Assembly: GCA_030340625.1 (NCBI GenBank)
Contig: JAOPHQ010005692.1
Location: forward strand, 62,001 to 126,000
Direction: 5' to 3'
Source of the DNA: Merluccius polli
Taxonomy: Eukaryota; Chordata; Actinopteri; Gadiformes; Merlucciidae
Length of the DNA: 64,000 nt
The notes below the pieces were generated by a model that worked only from the letters and a program-made list of their open reading frames with translations, did not search any database and was not told the origin of the DNA. The translations under genes were made by a program, and so were the position numbers. The first letter of the stretch is position 1. Every line of letters starts with the position of its first letter. This document shows positions 25,440 to 36,050 of this stretch, piece after piece.

Positions 25440-26230
25440 TGTAGAATTTCTTGGCATCTAGTGGAACAGACTTGGCAGAAATTGAATGTAATATTCCTAA
25501 GTATGTTTTCATTAGTGTATAATGGCCTGAAAATAATAATCGTGTTTTCGTTACCTTAGAAAGAGCAGTTTATGGGGACATCGGGAGCCGGTCGCGATAT
25601 TGTTTTTCCCACTATGGCCACGCCAAGCACCGCCCCACCCTGCTCCTGATTGGTTGAGCTGTGCTCTCGACTCTATCCTTAGGGTTATGGTTAGGGTTAG
25701 GGTTAGGGTTAGGGTTAGGGTTAGCAGGCGCAGTAAACAATCTTAGAGTCGAGAGCACAGCTCAACCAATCAGGAGCAGGGTGGGGCGGTGCTTGGCGTG
25801 GCCATATTGGGATTCGTAATTTCGCGAACCGGTCGCCTTCCATGGGGGCGCCATGTTGCACCGCCATGTTTCTACAGTAGCTCAGAACGGACAAACGGCT
25901 CTAGAGAAATAAAGCATTCACCATTGCATATTGTTGTTGAGACTAAAATAGGTTTGTTCGCCAACGTTTAGTAGCTGGGCCGGGGGGGTGGAGTTCCCCA
26001 GCGTTTGATACGTTTTACAATAATAAAATGTAAAATGTAATAAAAATAATCTCCCAACATCAAAACTGAAAATGACATTTATAGCAACATAGCACTACTG
26101 TGGTGGTGTATTAAATATAATCTCAACAGCAGTTTATCTAGTTTGAAAGTGTTTGTTATTTTAAGTTAAAGATATTGGATATTCAACATTCACGCTCTGA
26201 ATTAGCGATGCGATATCCGCTGGCTACACC
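25440..26230 (+). mobile_element. TTAA-type non-autonomous element, interrupted by a telomeric hairpin
   Basis: It begins after TTAA (25436-25439) with AGGTACACTGTGTAGAATTT. The 3' half (about 25945-26230: ACGTTTAGTAGC, then GCACTACTGTGGTGGTGTATT) has a second copy at 43575-43870. The left end falls exactly at the TTAA inside arm A, so it looks like an insertion there. A matching right end was not found and is probably deleted. Confidence 0.55.
25608..25811. repeat. Inverted repeat enclosing telomeric (TTAGGG)n
   Basis: Arms 25608-25673 and 25745-25811 are reverse complements over about 66 bp with one mismatch. The core reads GCCACGCCAAGCACCGCCCC and its complement. The loop of about 70 bp holds six or seven TTAGGG/TTATGG hexamers (25678-25725). 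Confidence 0.92.
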
Positions 26231-26420
26231 GTAACCTGCCAGATGCTCTTCATCATCGTCATAATACAGATATCTGATGGGTTCCGAGATTAGTTACAAA
26301 TATCTTTAGCCAGAATCTGTTTTAGGAAACTACCCAGTAATGGGTGTTTGTTGTACCTGTTCAATAAACATTGTATTTTCTATACCACTTTGTGTGTGTC
26401 TGTTTCCTCTTGAGGATGTG
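26225..26420 (+). repeat. Dispersed repeat, copy 2 (first copy at 18905-19108)
   Basis: It shares ACTACCCAGTAATGGGTGTT, the CTGTTCAATAAACA motif and TTTGTGTGTGTCTGTTTCCT with the copy that abuts the telomere-like array. Confidence 0.8.
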
Positions 26421-26599
26421 AGGTTCTGGAATGGCAGCTTCTTCACCCTTCATGGATAACTTATAAATGTTTAATAAGGCATAGTTAGTTCTCACTAGAT
26501 TAGATCACGCAAAAGTCTTAACTAACGATTAGTAAAATGCTTTACAACTAGCTTTAGTAAGCATTAGTTGCATCATTAGTAAGTGTTTATAAAATAGTT

Positions 26600-28179
26600 T
26601 GTAGCAGTATATCCCTCCCTCTCTCTAGGTCGCCCTCCTCCGGATGTGGATATACAGACATATGGCCGTGTGAAAGCGTGCCGCTTTGTGTGTGTTGTTG
26701 GTGGCCAATTGCCGAATTGGGGCGGAGTACTTAAGTAGTGGTTCCGCCCCTGCTTCCCCCTTGGCATCCCCATCTATGCTGCTTCCGGGTCAGGTGTTTG
26801 GCTGCACCGGCAACAGAGCAGCTGATGTGCCCCGGCGTATAGGCGCTCCGTGCCGGTTTCACTGTGGTGAGTGGTCTCTCTCTCTCTGTGTCGCCGTGAT
26901 GGTTTGTAGGCCGCTAACGCTAGTGTGTTGCAGGTGTGAAGCCACTAGCTAGTCGGCCCTCTCGTTCCTTCCCTCCTCCCTCTGTGCGTCTGGGTGTGTG
27001 CGGGTGTCCGTGGCGGCCATAAGGTAGGTTAGGCGACTAATATAGTCGGAAGTGTATGGGGACCTGTTTATGATTTGTGTTATTCTTTACAGATGTACAT
27101 TGAACGAACAAATCCCCACCGCTGCACGTGGCTGTAGAACAGCTGATCGGGAGCGCTGCTGCTTTGCCTCGCGACTTCTGTGTCGCTTCACGTTTAGTGT
27201 TTGCCGGTTGGTGGCGTCGGCCACTCCGGCCGTGCAACTTCCCCTCTAGGGGACCCATCGGGTTACCTATTGTTTTAGTGTATTTGTCTATTGTTTTTTA
27301 CTAGCGTTCGTGGGTGGTGGGGGTATACTCCCCCCCCCCACCCCGTTGTGGTTCGGAACCCATTCGTTTTTGTTGGTTTGTTTGGATTGCATGCTCCCTG
27401 AACGTTGTCATTTCTTTTATTAATTTAGATTTTGCTATTTTCGTTTTGGAATTCATTTAATTGTGTTTTTTCCTTTACTGAGGAGTTTAAGTTGTCTGGA
27501 AACCTAATCCGTTTTGTTTCCATTTCTTTATTTCTTTTATTTCATTGGTTTGCTGTGTTGTATCTGTTTCGCAACGTGTCTTAGTGTTAATATAATTTGT
27601 CTTTCGTTATTTCTTAATTTAAGCATTTGCTTCCTCAGTGAATTTCTTTGTTTCTTTGACCATTAAGGTTAGTTCCTTAAATTGTAGCTTATCTGTTATC
27701 TATATGGTTTTTGGGGTATTGTATATCTTCATATTGTTCTGATCCCTTTTCTTTGTCATCCCTTCAGTGCTGAGGATCGGTGGTGGTGCTGGTGGTCCGG
27801 GTGGTGGCTTCCCCCTCCCTCTCCTGTGTGTGTGCCACTTTGCCTGGGTGATTTAAATACTGGTGTGTTTTGGGGAATGCCTGCCCCCCCCCCTTCACCA
27901 GTCCCTTCTCCACCTGGTACGCCTCAGCACGCAAGTGGGCTTTCCCTCCCCCTTTCCCCTTTTCTCGTGTGCTCAAGGTTTTAAAATGTTTCTTTTTTTG
28001 AATTGTTAAGAAAATAAAACTTGTATTGATTTATGTGAACCACGTCTCCGCTCCTGAGTATACGGACCTGTGTGCTTTACGCGTGTGATAAGAATAGTTC
28101 TCTGGATACACCCCAGAGTGGCGTTGTCGGTTATCTCTATTGAATAATCTATTCCAGTTCCCTCTTATGGAATGCCACA
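26600..28179 (+). repeat. 5' LTR of the gypsy element
   Basis: It begins TGTAGCAGTATATCCC and ends AATGCCACA (TG...CA), 1,580 bp, long for this class. A TATA-like TACTTAAG lies at 26728-26735 and an AATAAA polyadenylation signal near 28013. A 12-base copy of the primer-binding-site sequence, TGGCGTTGTCGG, occurs inside at 28119-28130. Confidence 0.97.
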
Positions 28180-28182
28180 ACT

Positions 28183-28201
28183 TGGCGTTGTCGGCAGGAT
28201 T
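28183..28201 (+). promoter_or_regulatory. Primer binding site, probably tRNA-Ser
   Basis: TGGCGTTGTCGGCAGGATT starts 3 bases after the 5' LTR. It is complementary to the 3' end of tRNA-Ser(AGA)-type sequences with one mismatch, as recalled. This primes minus-strand DNA synthesis. Confidence 0.75.
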
Positions 28202-28475
28202 TACTTTGACGAAGCAGAGACGTGTGTTCCTTTTTTTTCTTTATTTTTACGTCTGTGTCGGGTTTGTTTTTTTTTGGTTTTCCTTATTTCGGTTTGATGG
28301 GTCCGTAGGGTATATATATTCCATGCGTATGTACCTATTTTGAGTGTTTTTCAGAGGCAAAGCAGCAGCTGGTTTCTCGTCAGCTGGTTTCTTGGTGAGA
28401 ATTCTGTTTTCTTCCCTTACCTTCTACACCATTCTGATTGGGGAGGAGACTTTTGGTACGTTATAGGGTGTAGCT

Positions 28476-29501
28476 ATGGCAGAGGAACTCGAGGAGTTGA
28501 GGGCATTAGTTGCGCAATTACGGACAGATAATGACCGGATGTGGCAGGAGCGGCTGCCCGCTGCTCCCCCTGCTCCCAGTGCCCCTTCCACAGACCGACT
28601 GGTTTTCGTGCCGCGGGATAGAAAATGTCCCATGTTTAGAGGCAGATCTGGGATAGGATTGAATGAGTGGATGGAGGAGGTAGAAGCTTGTATGAGGGCG
28701 CGACGTTTATCTGTCTTTGAGCAGGCATATTTCGTGTTTGACCATCTTGAAGGTGAAGCACGAGAAGAAGTCAAGTATCGCCCGCGTGCAGAGAGAGAGG
28801 ACCCCGCTAAGATCTTTGGCATCCTTCAAGAATTATACGGTTGCTCCGAGTCTTACGTAGCTTTGCAGGAAGCGTTCTTCTCCCGGCGGCAACAGGAAGG
28901 GGAGACACTCCAAGGGTTTTCCCTCGCGTTGATGAGTCTGATGGCGTCGGTGAGAGCACGCGCACCAAGGGAGATGTTAAATGCCGACATTTTGCTGCGA
29001 GACCAATTTGTCGAACATGTTTTGGATGGTGCCCTCCGTCGGGAGCTTAAACAGTTTGTGCGTCGACAGCCGGCGGCTACTCTACTTGACGTGAGGGGTG
29101 AGGCGCTTAGATGGGAGCGCGAGGGTTTGCCTGGGGGCAGTAGGGGCAGAAGTCACTCCGTCCCTTCGGCTTTCGGCCTGCAGTGCGGGGTGCAGGGTGG
29201 TCCTAAAGTGGTTGCTACTCCGGCTCCAAGGTCGGAGCTTCAGGAGATGAGGGAGATGCTGAGACTCCAGCAGGAGCAGTTAAATACCCTCACTCAAAGT
29301 CTCTCCTCCTTGCAGAATCCCCAGCAGCGACACCTGCCACCTCGCCGTGGCCCCATCATTTGTAGGCGCTGTCAGGAGCCGGGTCACTACGCTGGCGACT
29401 GCGATGGGGTACGGGTTCCCCGTACACAGTCCACTTTGCCTGCAGCTGTGGCCGTGCCGTCCACCAGGCCCTCCCATCGCCCTCGGAACTCGGAAAACTA
29501 G
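28476..29501 (+). CDS. gag: Gypsy Gag with CCHC zinc knuckle
   Basis: This 341-residue capsid/nucleocapsid protein packages the element RNA in cytoplasmic particles. It opens with a coiled-coil-like LEELRALVAQLRTDND segment. The capsid region (about 50-215) includes CPMFRGRSGIGLNEWMEEVE, and a second helical segment lies near 255-285. A zinc knuckle C-x2-C-x4-H-x4-C (CRRCQEPGHYAGDC) lies near residue 305. The capsid layout resembles the PNMA/ZCCHC host-gene family derived from gypsy Gags; this is from memory of the fold only. The stop at 29499-29501 is preceded by GGAAAAC, a possible -1 slip site. The pol frame is open in the -1 frame across this stop. Confidence 0.93.
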   Translation: MAEELEELRALVAQLRTDNDRMWQERLPAAPPAPSAPSTDRLVFVPRDRKCPMFRGRSGIGLNEWMEEVEACMRARRLSVFEQAYFVFDHLEGEAREEVKYRPRAEREDPAKIFGILQELYGCSESYVALQEAFFSRRQQEGETLQGFSLALMSLMASVRARAPREMLNADILLRDQFVEHVLDGALRRELKQFVRRQPAATLLDVRGEALRWEREGLPGGSRGRSHSVPSAFGLQCGVQGGPKVVATPAPRSELQEMREMLRLQQEQLNTLTQSLSSLQNPQQRHLPPRRGPIICRRCQEPGHYAGDCDGVRVPRTQSTLPAAVAVPSTRPSHRPRNSEN

Positions 29502-29512
29502 CGCCCACCGAA

Positions 29513-31411
29513 TTGCAGAGCCACAGTTCGGGGGGGGCAGCCACTGGCTCAGCGGTTATTTCAGGGGAGTTGGAGGAAGCTTCGAGGCTTATGTCATCAT
29601 GCCCACAGATGGACGTGAGCATGGGTGGAGTCAGGGTTCCTTGTCTTGTAGATACTGGGTCCATGGTGTCTACATTTACTGAAAGTTTCTTCCTCCAACA
29701 CTTTGAACCTTGGGGTCAAGAGAGGCTCAGGTCGTGCAACTGGCTGCAGCTCAGAGCAGCTAACGGGTTAGCCATTCCTTATATAGGTTACCTGGAGCTA
29801 GACGTCATGCTCTGCAGTAAGCTAATACCAGGGTGTGGGGTGTTGGTGGTTCGAGATCCCCCAGGAAATGTGTCGACTCTGGTCCCTGGTGTCCTGGGGA
29901 TGAACATCATTCGTAGGTGTTACAGAGAACTCTTTGGACAGCATGGGTTGGCTCTGTTCAATTTGCCTGCAGTGGCGGAGGCCCCAGAGTCAGTCACACA
30001 GGCACTGCAAAAGTGTCATCAGGCCAGTGCGCCGGCCCACCGGTGTACCACCGGCAGGGTAAAGGTTCGGGGTAGGAAGGCTTGTCGTATTCCTGGGGGC
30101 ACAATGAAATTAGTTGTTGCTACTTGCTCTGCGCAATACTCGGGTATCAGTGCGTTGTTCGAGCCCCTGGATTCCGGCCTACCTGTGGGACTGCTCGCCT
30201 CTCCGGCTTTGGTTCGAGTGGTACAAGGCACGGCCTACATCCCTATTGTCAATGTTGGCTCCTCTGCTGTTCTACTCTACCCACGCACGGTTGTGGGCAC
30301 GTTGGATGAGGTCAGGGTCGTCAGCTTGCCCGCAGGGGTTACTGAGGTTCCCTCCGGCACAGCCACAATGGCCTCCCAGTCGGTCCTTCCCACAATGCCG
30401 GGTCAGATAGAGGCCACGGACCTGTCTGCCCTGTCCACCGACGAGCAAGACAAGGTGAAGTCTCTGCTCCGGAAGTACGAGCCTGTCTTTTCTACCCATG
30501 ACGGGGACCTTGGTTGCACAGATCTGATCTCTCATGATATCCCACTCTTGGACGACATTCCTGTCAGACAGCGCTATAGGCGTATCCCGCCATCTGAGTA
30601 TGAGGTGGTCAAGGAACATATTAACAAATTGCTAGAGGCGCAGGTAATCAGGGAAAGTAGCAGCCCTTATGGCTCCCCAATCGTACTAGTGAAGAAAAAA
30701 GATGGCAGTTTGCGTCTTTGTGTGGACTACAGGCAGCTCAACACCAAGACCAGAAAAGATGCTTTCCCTCTTCCGCGTATTGAGGAGTCCTTGGATGCTC
30801 TGACTGGCGCGCGCTGGTTTTCAACCCTGGATCTGGCCAGCGGGTACAACCAGGTTCCAGTGACAGAGGCCGACCGCCCTAAAACAGCTTTTTGTACTCC
30901 GTTCGGCCTCTTTGAATGGAACCGGATGCCCTTTGGTCTGTGTAATGCCCCCAGCACCTTTCAACGGCTGATGCAGCGACTGTTTGGTGACCAACAATGC
31001 CAGTCGTTGCTCCTGTACCTTGACGACATTGTAGTTTTCTCTTCAACTGTCGAGCAACATCTGGTGAGATTGGAGTTGGTGCTGGAGCGGTTACAGCAGC
31101 AAGGCCTAAAGGCCAAGCTGAGCAAGTGTGCGTTCTTCCAGCGTGAGGTGTTGTATCTGGGCCATGTGGTCTCCGACAGGGGTGTCTCCACAGACCCGAG
31201 CAAGGTGGAGGTGGTCGCCAATTGGCAGCCACCTACTACCGTTTCAGAGCTACGATCCTTCCTTGGATTCGCTAGCTATTATCGCCGCTTCGTCGAGGGT
31301 TTTGCCCAATTGGCGGCCCCCCCTCCACCGGCTGGTGGCAGACCTCGGAGGCCAGAAACTGAAGTCTGCCGAGCGAGCGGTTCCGGCGAAGTGGTCCAAG
31401 GAGTGTCATAG
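29513..31411 (+). pseudogene. pol: Gypsy Pol, first part: protease and reverse transcriptase (frame broken at 31317-31323)
   Basis: The frame is -1 to gag, has no ATG at its start, and is open upstream across the gag stop, so it is expected to be made by frameshifting. The retropepsin motif LVDTGSMVSTF lies near residue 46. The reverse transcriptase runs from about residue 325: VKKKDGSLRLCVDYRQLN, TLDLASGYNQV, FGLCNAPSTFQRL and the catalytic YLDDIVVFS. After FLGFASYYRRFVEGF the frame meets seven C at 31317-31323 and then runs on in a wrong frame to a stop at 31409-31411. The expected continuation is in another frame. An extra C, or an assembly error in the homopolymer, explains this. Confidence 0.93.
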
Positions 31412-33680
31412 AAGCTTTGAGGCACTGAAAACAAAGCTCACCACTGCGCCGGTACTCGCTTACGCAGACTTTTCCCTCCCTTTCATCCTGGAGGTGGATG
31501 CGAGCTTTGGCGGCCTTGGGGCTGTGCTCTCTCAGGAGCAGAGTGGCAAGGTTCGCCCAATAGCATATGCAAGCCGAGGGCTGAAGCCCACGGAGCGCAA
31601 TATGTCCAACTATAGTTCGATGAAATTGGAGTTCTTGGCACTCAAGTGGGCTTTGACCGAAAAGTTTCGGGAGTATCTGCTGGGTCATAAGTGTATTGTC
31701 TACACTGATAACAACCCCCTCAGCCACCTGTCTTCGGCAAAGCTTGGGGCTACTGAGCAACGCTGGGTTGCCCAACTTGCTTCTTTCGATTTTGACCTCA
31801 AGTATCGCTCCGGGAGGTGCAACAAAAATGCAGATTCGTTGTCTCGCCGGTATCCACCCGAGCCACAGGATTTGGGTGCCATGGTCCCTGGCACGTCACT
31901 CCCTGAGCCTTTGCGGCGAGCCTTACAGCCTGAACCTGTAGCAGCCACACAAGCTGCTGTTGTTGCCCTGCCCCACCATGTCCCCTCTGATTTCTGTACT
32001 CTCCAGCAAGCTGACCCAGTACTGCAGGAAATCCTGGTGTTCTGGAGGCGGCAACAGCGGCCTGACCTTCAGGAGCGGAGGCAGTTGTCCCGTCCCGCAC
32101 TGGCACTGCTCCGCCAATGGGAGCGGTTGGTGGAGCGGGATGGTGTTCTCCATCGGCAGGTGCTTCGCCCTGATGGTGCCGAGCCAGTCCTTCAGTTGCT
32201 GCTGCCGGCTGCTTTAAAGGAAGAAGTGCTAACTCAGGTCCACCAGGGGCATGGCCACCAGGGTGTGGAAAGAACCTTGGAGCTATTGAGACAGCGGTGT
32301 TATTGGCCGGGTATGTCCTCGGAGGTGGCACGGTGGTGCCAGGCATGCGAGAGGTGCCAGGTCGCCAAGGACACCCAACCTGTTGCCCGTGGTTTTATGG
32401 GGCATTTGCTGGCCTCTCGCCCCAATGAGATTTTGGCTATGGACTACACTGTCTTGGAACCTAGTCATAATGGCCTTGAGAATGTCCTTGTCATGACTGA
32501 CGTTTTTAGTAAATACACTTTGGCGGTGCCAACTCGGGACCAAAGAGCCTCCACAGTGGCTCAGGTCTTGGTGTCGGAGTGGTTTTTTAAGTTTGGTGTC
32601 CCTGCTCGCATCCATTCGGACCAGGGCCGTAACTTCGAGAGCTCCCTAATTCAGCAGCTCTGCGGCCTGTACGGCATTGTAAAATCTCGCACCACACCGT
32701 ACCATCCAGCTGGTAATGGCCAGTGCGAACGCTTCAATCGCACGCTCCACGATTTGTTGCGCACCCTGCCAGTGTCTCGGAAACGGGACTGGCACTCCTG
32801 CTTGCCTCAGGTGCTTTATTTCTACAACACCACTCCCCACCAGTCGACCGGAGAGTCCCCATTCTACCTGATGTTCGGGCAGGAACCCAGATTACCGGTC
32901 GATTTTCTTTTGGGTCGAGTTCCAGACCCTGGTGGTGGTGACATCCATGAGTGGATTCAGGAGCACCAAGTCCGGTTGCAGGCAGCCTTTCAGGGAGCCC
33001 AGGAAAGGTTGAGGGTTGCGGCCGAGCGCAGGAAGAGGAACTACGATCGCCATGTACGAGATGCACCGCTGACAGAAGGCCAGTTGGTAAGGCTGCGGGA
33101 TCTCAGTACGAGGGGCCGTCATAAGATCCAGGACAAGTGGGGCCCCCTGGTATATAGAGTTCTACGAGCTCCCACTGGAGGAGGTTCAGTATATACCATT
33201 GCGCCTGTTGATGACCCTACCAAAGCCCGACAGGTCAATCGCACACTGTTGAAGGCTGTGGTTGGGGCTGACCCCAAGGGTGGTGCACCCGCTCCTTGCT
33301 CACCACCAACTGACTCACCGCAGTCTGAAGACGAGCTGTCGTGTGGCGGAGATTTGTTTCTGCGGTGCCATGAGTCGTCTCAGGAAACTCCTGCTCGAAC
33401 GGCTACAGTGACGCAGACTACCCCTCGGTTGCTGCTCCGACAGGCGGATTCTATTCCTGTCAGGGCAGCAGACTTGCTTTCCACTGTGCCGGCTACGCCG
33501 TTGCGCAGGCTCCCTGACACCAGTGAAGCAGCCGTGAGACGGACTACACGGGCGACTGCGGGGCAACACGCCAATGTCCATCATCTCCCAAGACCAGTAA
33601 GGGAACCTGCACAGGGGGCTGCAAATCTTTCTACTCCAGTGTCTAACGCTGTCGTTGCAGTTTTTAGACCCTGGGATTGA
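31323..33680 (+). pseudogene. pol: Gypsy Pol, second part: RNase H and integrase
   Basis: This continues Pol after the frame break. RNase H: FILEVDASFGGLGAVLSQ, MKLEFLALKWAL, YTDNNPLSHL and an NADSLSR end. Integrase: an HHCC zinc finger (HQGHGHQGVERT to CQACERCQ), then the DDE core with AMDYT, HSDQGRNFES and GNGQCERFNRT. A GPY/F-like module follows (DKWGPLVYRVL). No chromodomain was seen in the C-terminal part. The frame has no internal stop over more than 2.3 kb, so everything downstream of the single break is intact. Confidence 0.93.
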
Positions 33681-33724
33681 TTGGCTTCCCGGAGGCTTAA
33701 GGTCCATCGTCGGGGCGACGATGC

Positions 33725-33741
33725 AAGGGGGGGGGGGTAGG
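33725..33741 (+). promoter_or_regulatory. Polypurine tract
   Basis: AAGGGGGGGGGGGTAGGT-like purine run immediately before the 3' LTR. It primes plus-strand synthesis. Confidence 0.85.
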
Positions 33742-33742
33742 T

Positions 33743-35322
33743 TGTAGCAGTATATCCCTCCCTCTCTCTAGGTCGCCCTCCTCCGGATGTGGATATACAG
33801 ACATATGGCCGTGTGAAAGCGTGCCGCTTTGTGTGTGTTGTTGGTGGCCAATTGCCGAATTGGGGCGGAGTACTTAAGTAGTGGTTCCGCCCCTGCTTCC
33901 CCCTTGGCATCCCCATCTATGCTGCTTCCGGGTCAGGTGTTTGGCTGCACCGGCAACAGAGCAGCTGATGTGCCCCGGCGTATAGGCGCTCCGTGCCGGT
34001 TTCACTGTGGTGAGTGGTCTCTCTCTCTCTGTGTCGCCGTGATGGTTTGTAGGCCGCTAACGCTAGTGTGTTGCAGGTGTGAAGCCACTAGCTAGTCGGC
34101 CCTCTCGTTCCTTCCCTCCTCCCTCTGTGCGTCTGGGTGTGTGCGGGTGTCCGTGGCGGCCATAAGGTAGGTTAGGCGACTAATATAGTCGGAAGTGTAT
34201 GGGGACCTGTTTATGATTTGTGTTATTCTTTACAGATGTACATTGAACGAACAAATCCCCACCGCTGCACGTGGCTGTAGAACAGCTGATCGGGAGCGCT
34301 GCTGCTTTGCCTCGCGACTTCTGTGTCGCTTCACGTTTAGTGTTTGCCGGTTGGTGGCGTCGGCCACTCCGGCCGTGCAACTTCCCCTCTAGGGGACCCA
34401 TCGGGTTACCTATTGTTTTAGTGTATTTGTCTATTGTTTTTTACTAGCGTTCGTGGGTGGTGGGGGTATACTCCCCCCCCCCACCCCGTTGTGGTTCGGA
34501 ACCCATTCGTTTTTGTTGGTTTGTTTGGATTGCATGCTCCCTGAACGTTGTCATTTCTTTTATTAATTTAGATTTTGCTATTTTCGTTTTGGAATTCATT
34601 TAATTGTGTTTTTTCCTTTACTGAGGAGTTTAAGTTGTCTGGAAACCTAATCCGTTTTGTTTCCATTTCTTTATTTCTTTTATTTCATTGGTTTGCTGTG
34701 TTGTATCTGTTTCGCAACGTGTCTTAGTGTTAATATAATTTGTCTTTCGTTATTTCTTAATTTAAGCATTTGCTTCCTCAGTGAATTTCTTTGTTTCTTT
34801 GACCATTAAGGTTAGTTCCTTAAATTGTAGCTTATCTGTTATCTATATGGTTTTTGGGGTATTGTATATCTTCATATTGTTCTGATCCCTTTTCTTTGTC
34901 ATCCCTTCAGTGCTGAGGATCGGTGGTGGTGCTGGTGGTCCGGGTGGTGGCTTCCCCCTCCCTCTCCTGTGTGTGTGCCACTTTGCCTGGGTGATTTAAA
35001 TACTGGTGTGTTTTGGGGAATGCCTGCCCCCCCCCCTTCACCAGTCCCTTCTCCACCTGGTACGCCTCAGCACGCAAGTGGGCTTTCCCTCCCCCTTTCC
35101 CCTTTTCTCGTGTGCTCAAGGTTTTAAAATGTTTCTTTTTTTGAATTGTTAAGAAAATAAAACTTGTATTGATTTATGTGAACCACGTCTCCGCTCCTGA
35201 GTATACGGACCTGTGTGCTTTACGCGTGTGATAAGAATAGTTCTCTGGATACACCCCAGAGTGGCGTTGTCGGTTATCTCTATTGAATAATCTATTCCAG
35301 TTCCCTCTTATGGAATGCCACA
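33743..35322 (+). repeat. 3' LTR of the gypsy element
   Basis: It matches the 5' LTR at a constant offset of 7,143 bp over its full 1,580 bp, including the ten-C run near 34470. Confidence 0.97.
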
Positions 35323-35326
35323 AGTT

Positions 35327-36050
35327 GTTAACACATCTGCTAAGCATTTATTTACTAATGCATTCTAAATGTTTCTTTACCACTGGTTTGTATCTACTAA
35401 AATACTTAATTTACGTATGGTAAATTAGGTAAGTTGTCTTTAAAGTATGACAATGCAGTTATCAAACACCTTAAAGATGGCCCTAATAATACAAAATAAA
35501 TAATTTATAATATACAGTATATATAAATGCTTAACATAGAGTTAGTTACTAGGTTACTAATGATTTAATAATGTATTGTTCATGTTTTACTAATGATGAA
35601 TTCACTATTAACTAATACATTGTAAATGCTCCAAAGCGTTTAGTTATTATAAAGTGTTACTAAAAATTCTTACACCCTTAAAATCGAGAGGGCTTCGCGA
35701 CCCCCCGTCAAGCTGTGGCGCCCCCTAGTGGAGGTCGGGACCCGCAGGTTGGGAACCACTGATTTACACAAATAAGACGTATTCATCAAACATTATGCCA
35801 CACAAAACTATATACGTAAAATAAATTATAGAATGAGCAACTTAAAAGTTCTTAAGACACAAAAAGGTTACAACAGCGCTGCAGCGCACATTGCATTTGC
35901 TTCCACATGAATGGTTCAGCACTACCGCCAATGGACAGCGAATATACATAGGTTACTAAACTCATCTCGCCAAATGCTGTTCTCCTTCAGGTACTGCTCA
36001 CTACACAAAACGTAACTTCATTCAAACATAGCAATCACAACACCGATAGC
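35327..36050. other. Right arm of element A and a hAT-type end; otherwise non-coding
   Basis: 35327-35662 completes the right arm of element A. At about 35680-35762 is a hAT-like terminus reading GGTTGGGAACCACTG. The rest is AT-rich with no gene seen. Confidence 0.6.

Larger units (their letters stand above)
26600..35322 (+). mobile_element. Nearly intact Ty3/gypsy LTR retrotransposon
   Basis: An 8.7-kb element flanked by a 4-bp duplication AGTT (26596-26599 and 35323-35326). Order: LTR, primer binding site, gag, protease, reverse transcriptase, RNase H, integrase, polypurine tract, LTR. This order defines the Ty3/gypsy (Metaviridae-type) class. No envelope frame is present between integrase and the right LTR. 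The LTRs have equal length and I found no differences, so insertion is recent. The one visible defect is a frameshift in pol at a run of seven C. Confidence 0.97.
24550..35662. mobile_element. Long-inverted-repeat element A, host of several nested insertions
   Basis: The left arm (about 24550-25439) and right arm (about 26455-26599 plus 35327-35662) are inverted copies. For example, TTTATAATAACTAAAC and ATTCATCATT..GTAAAACATGA at the left reappear reverse-complemented near 35590-35655. The outer end reads GTAACACTTTATAATAAC, seen in full in a second copy at 48410. No transposase was seen. The left arm holds a hAT-type element and the right arm holds the gypsy element. Class is unknown. Confidence 0.7.

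Noticed and set aside
31128..31322. Upstream start of the second pol frame at 31128
   Set aside because: In this interval the other frame carries the real reverse transcriptase. The open second frame before about 31323 is a shadow.
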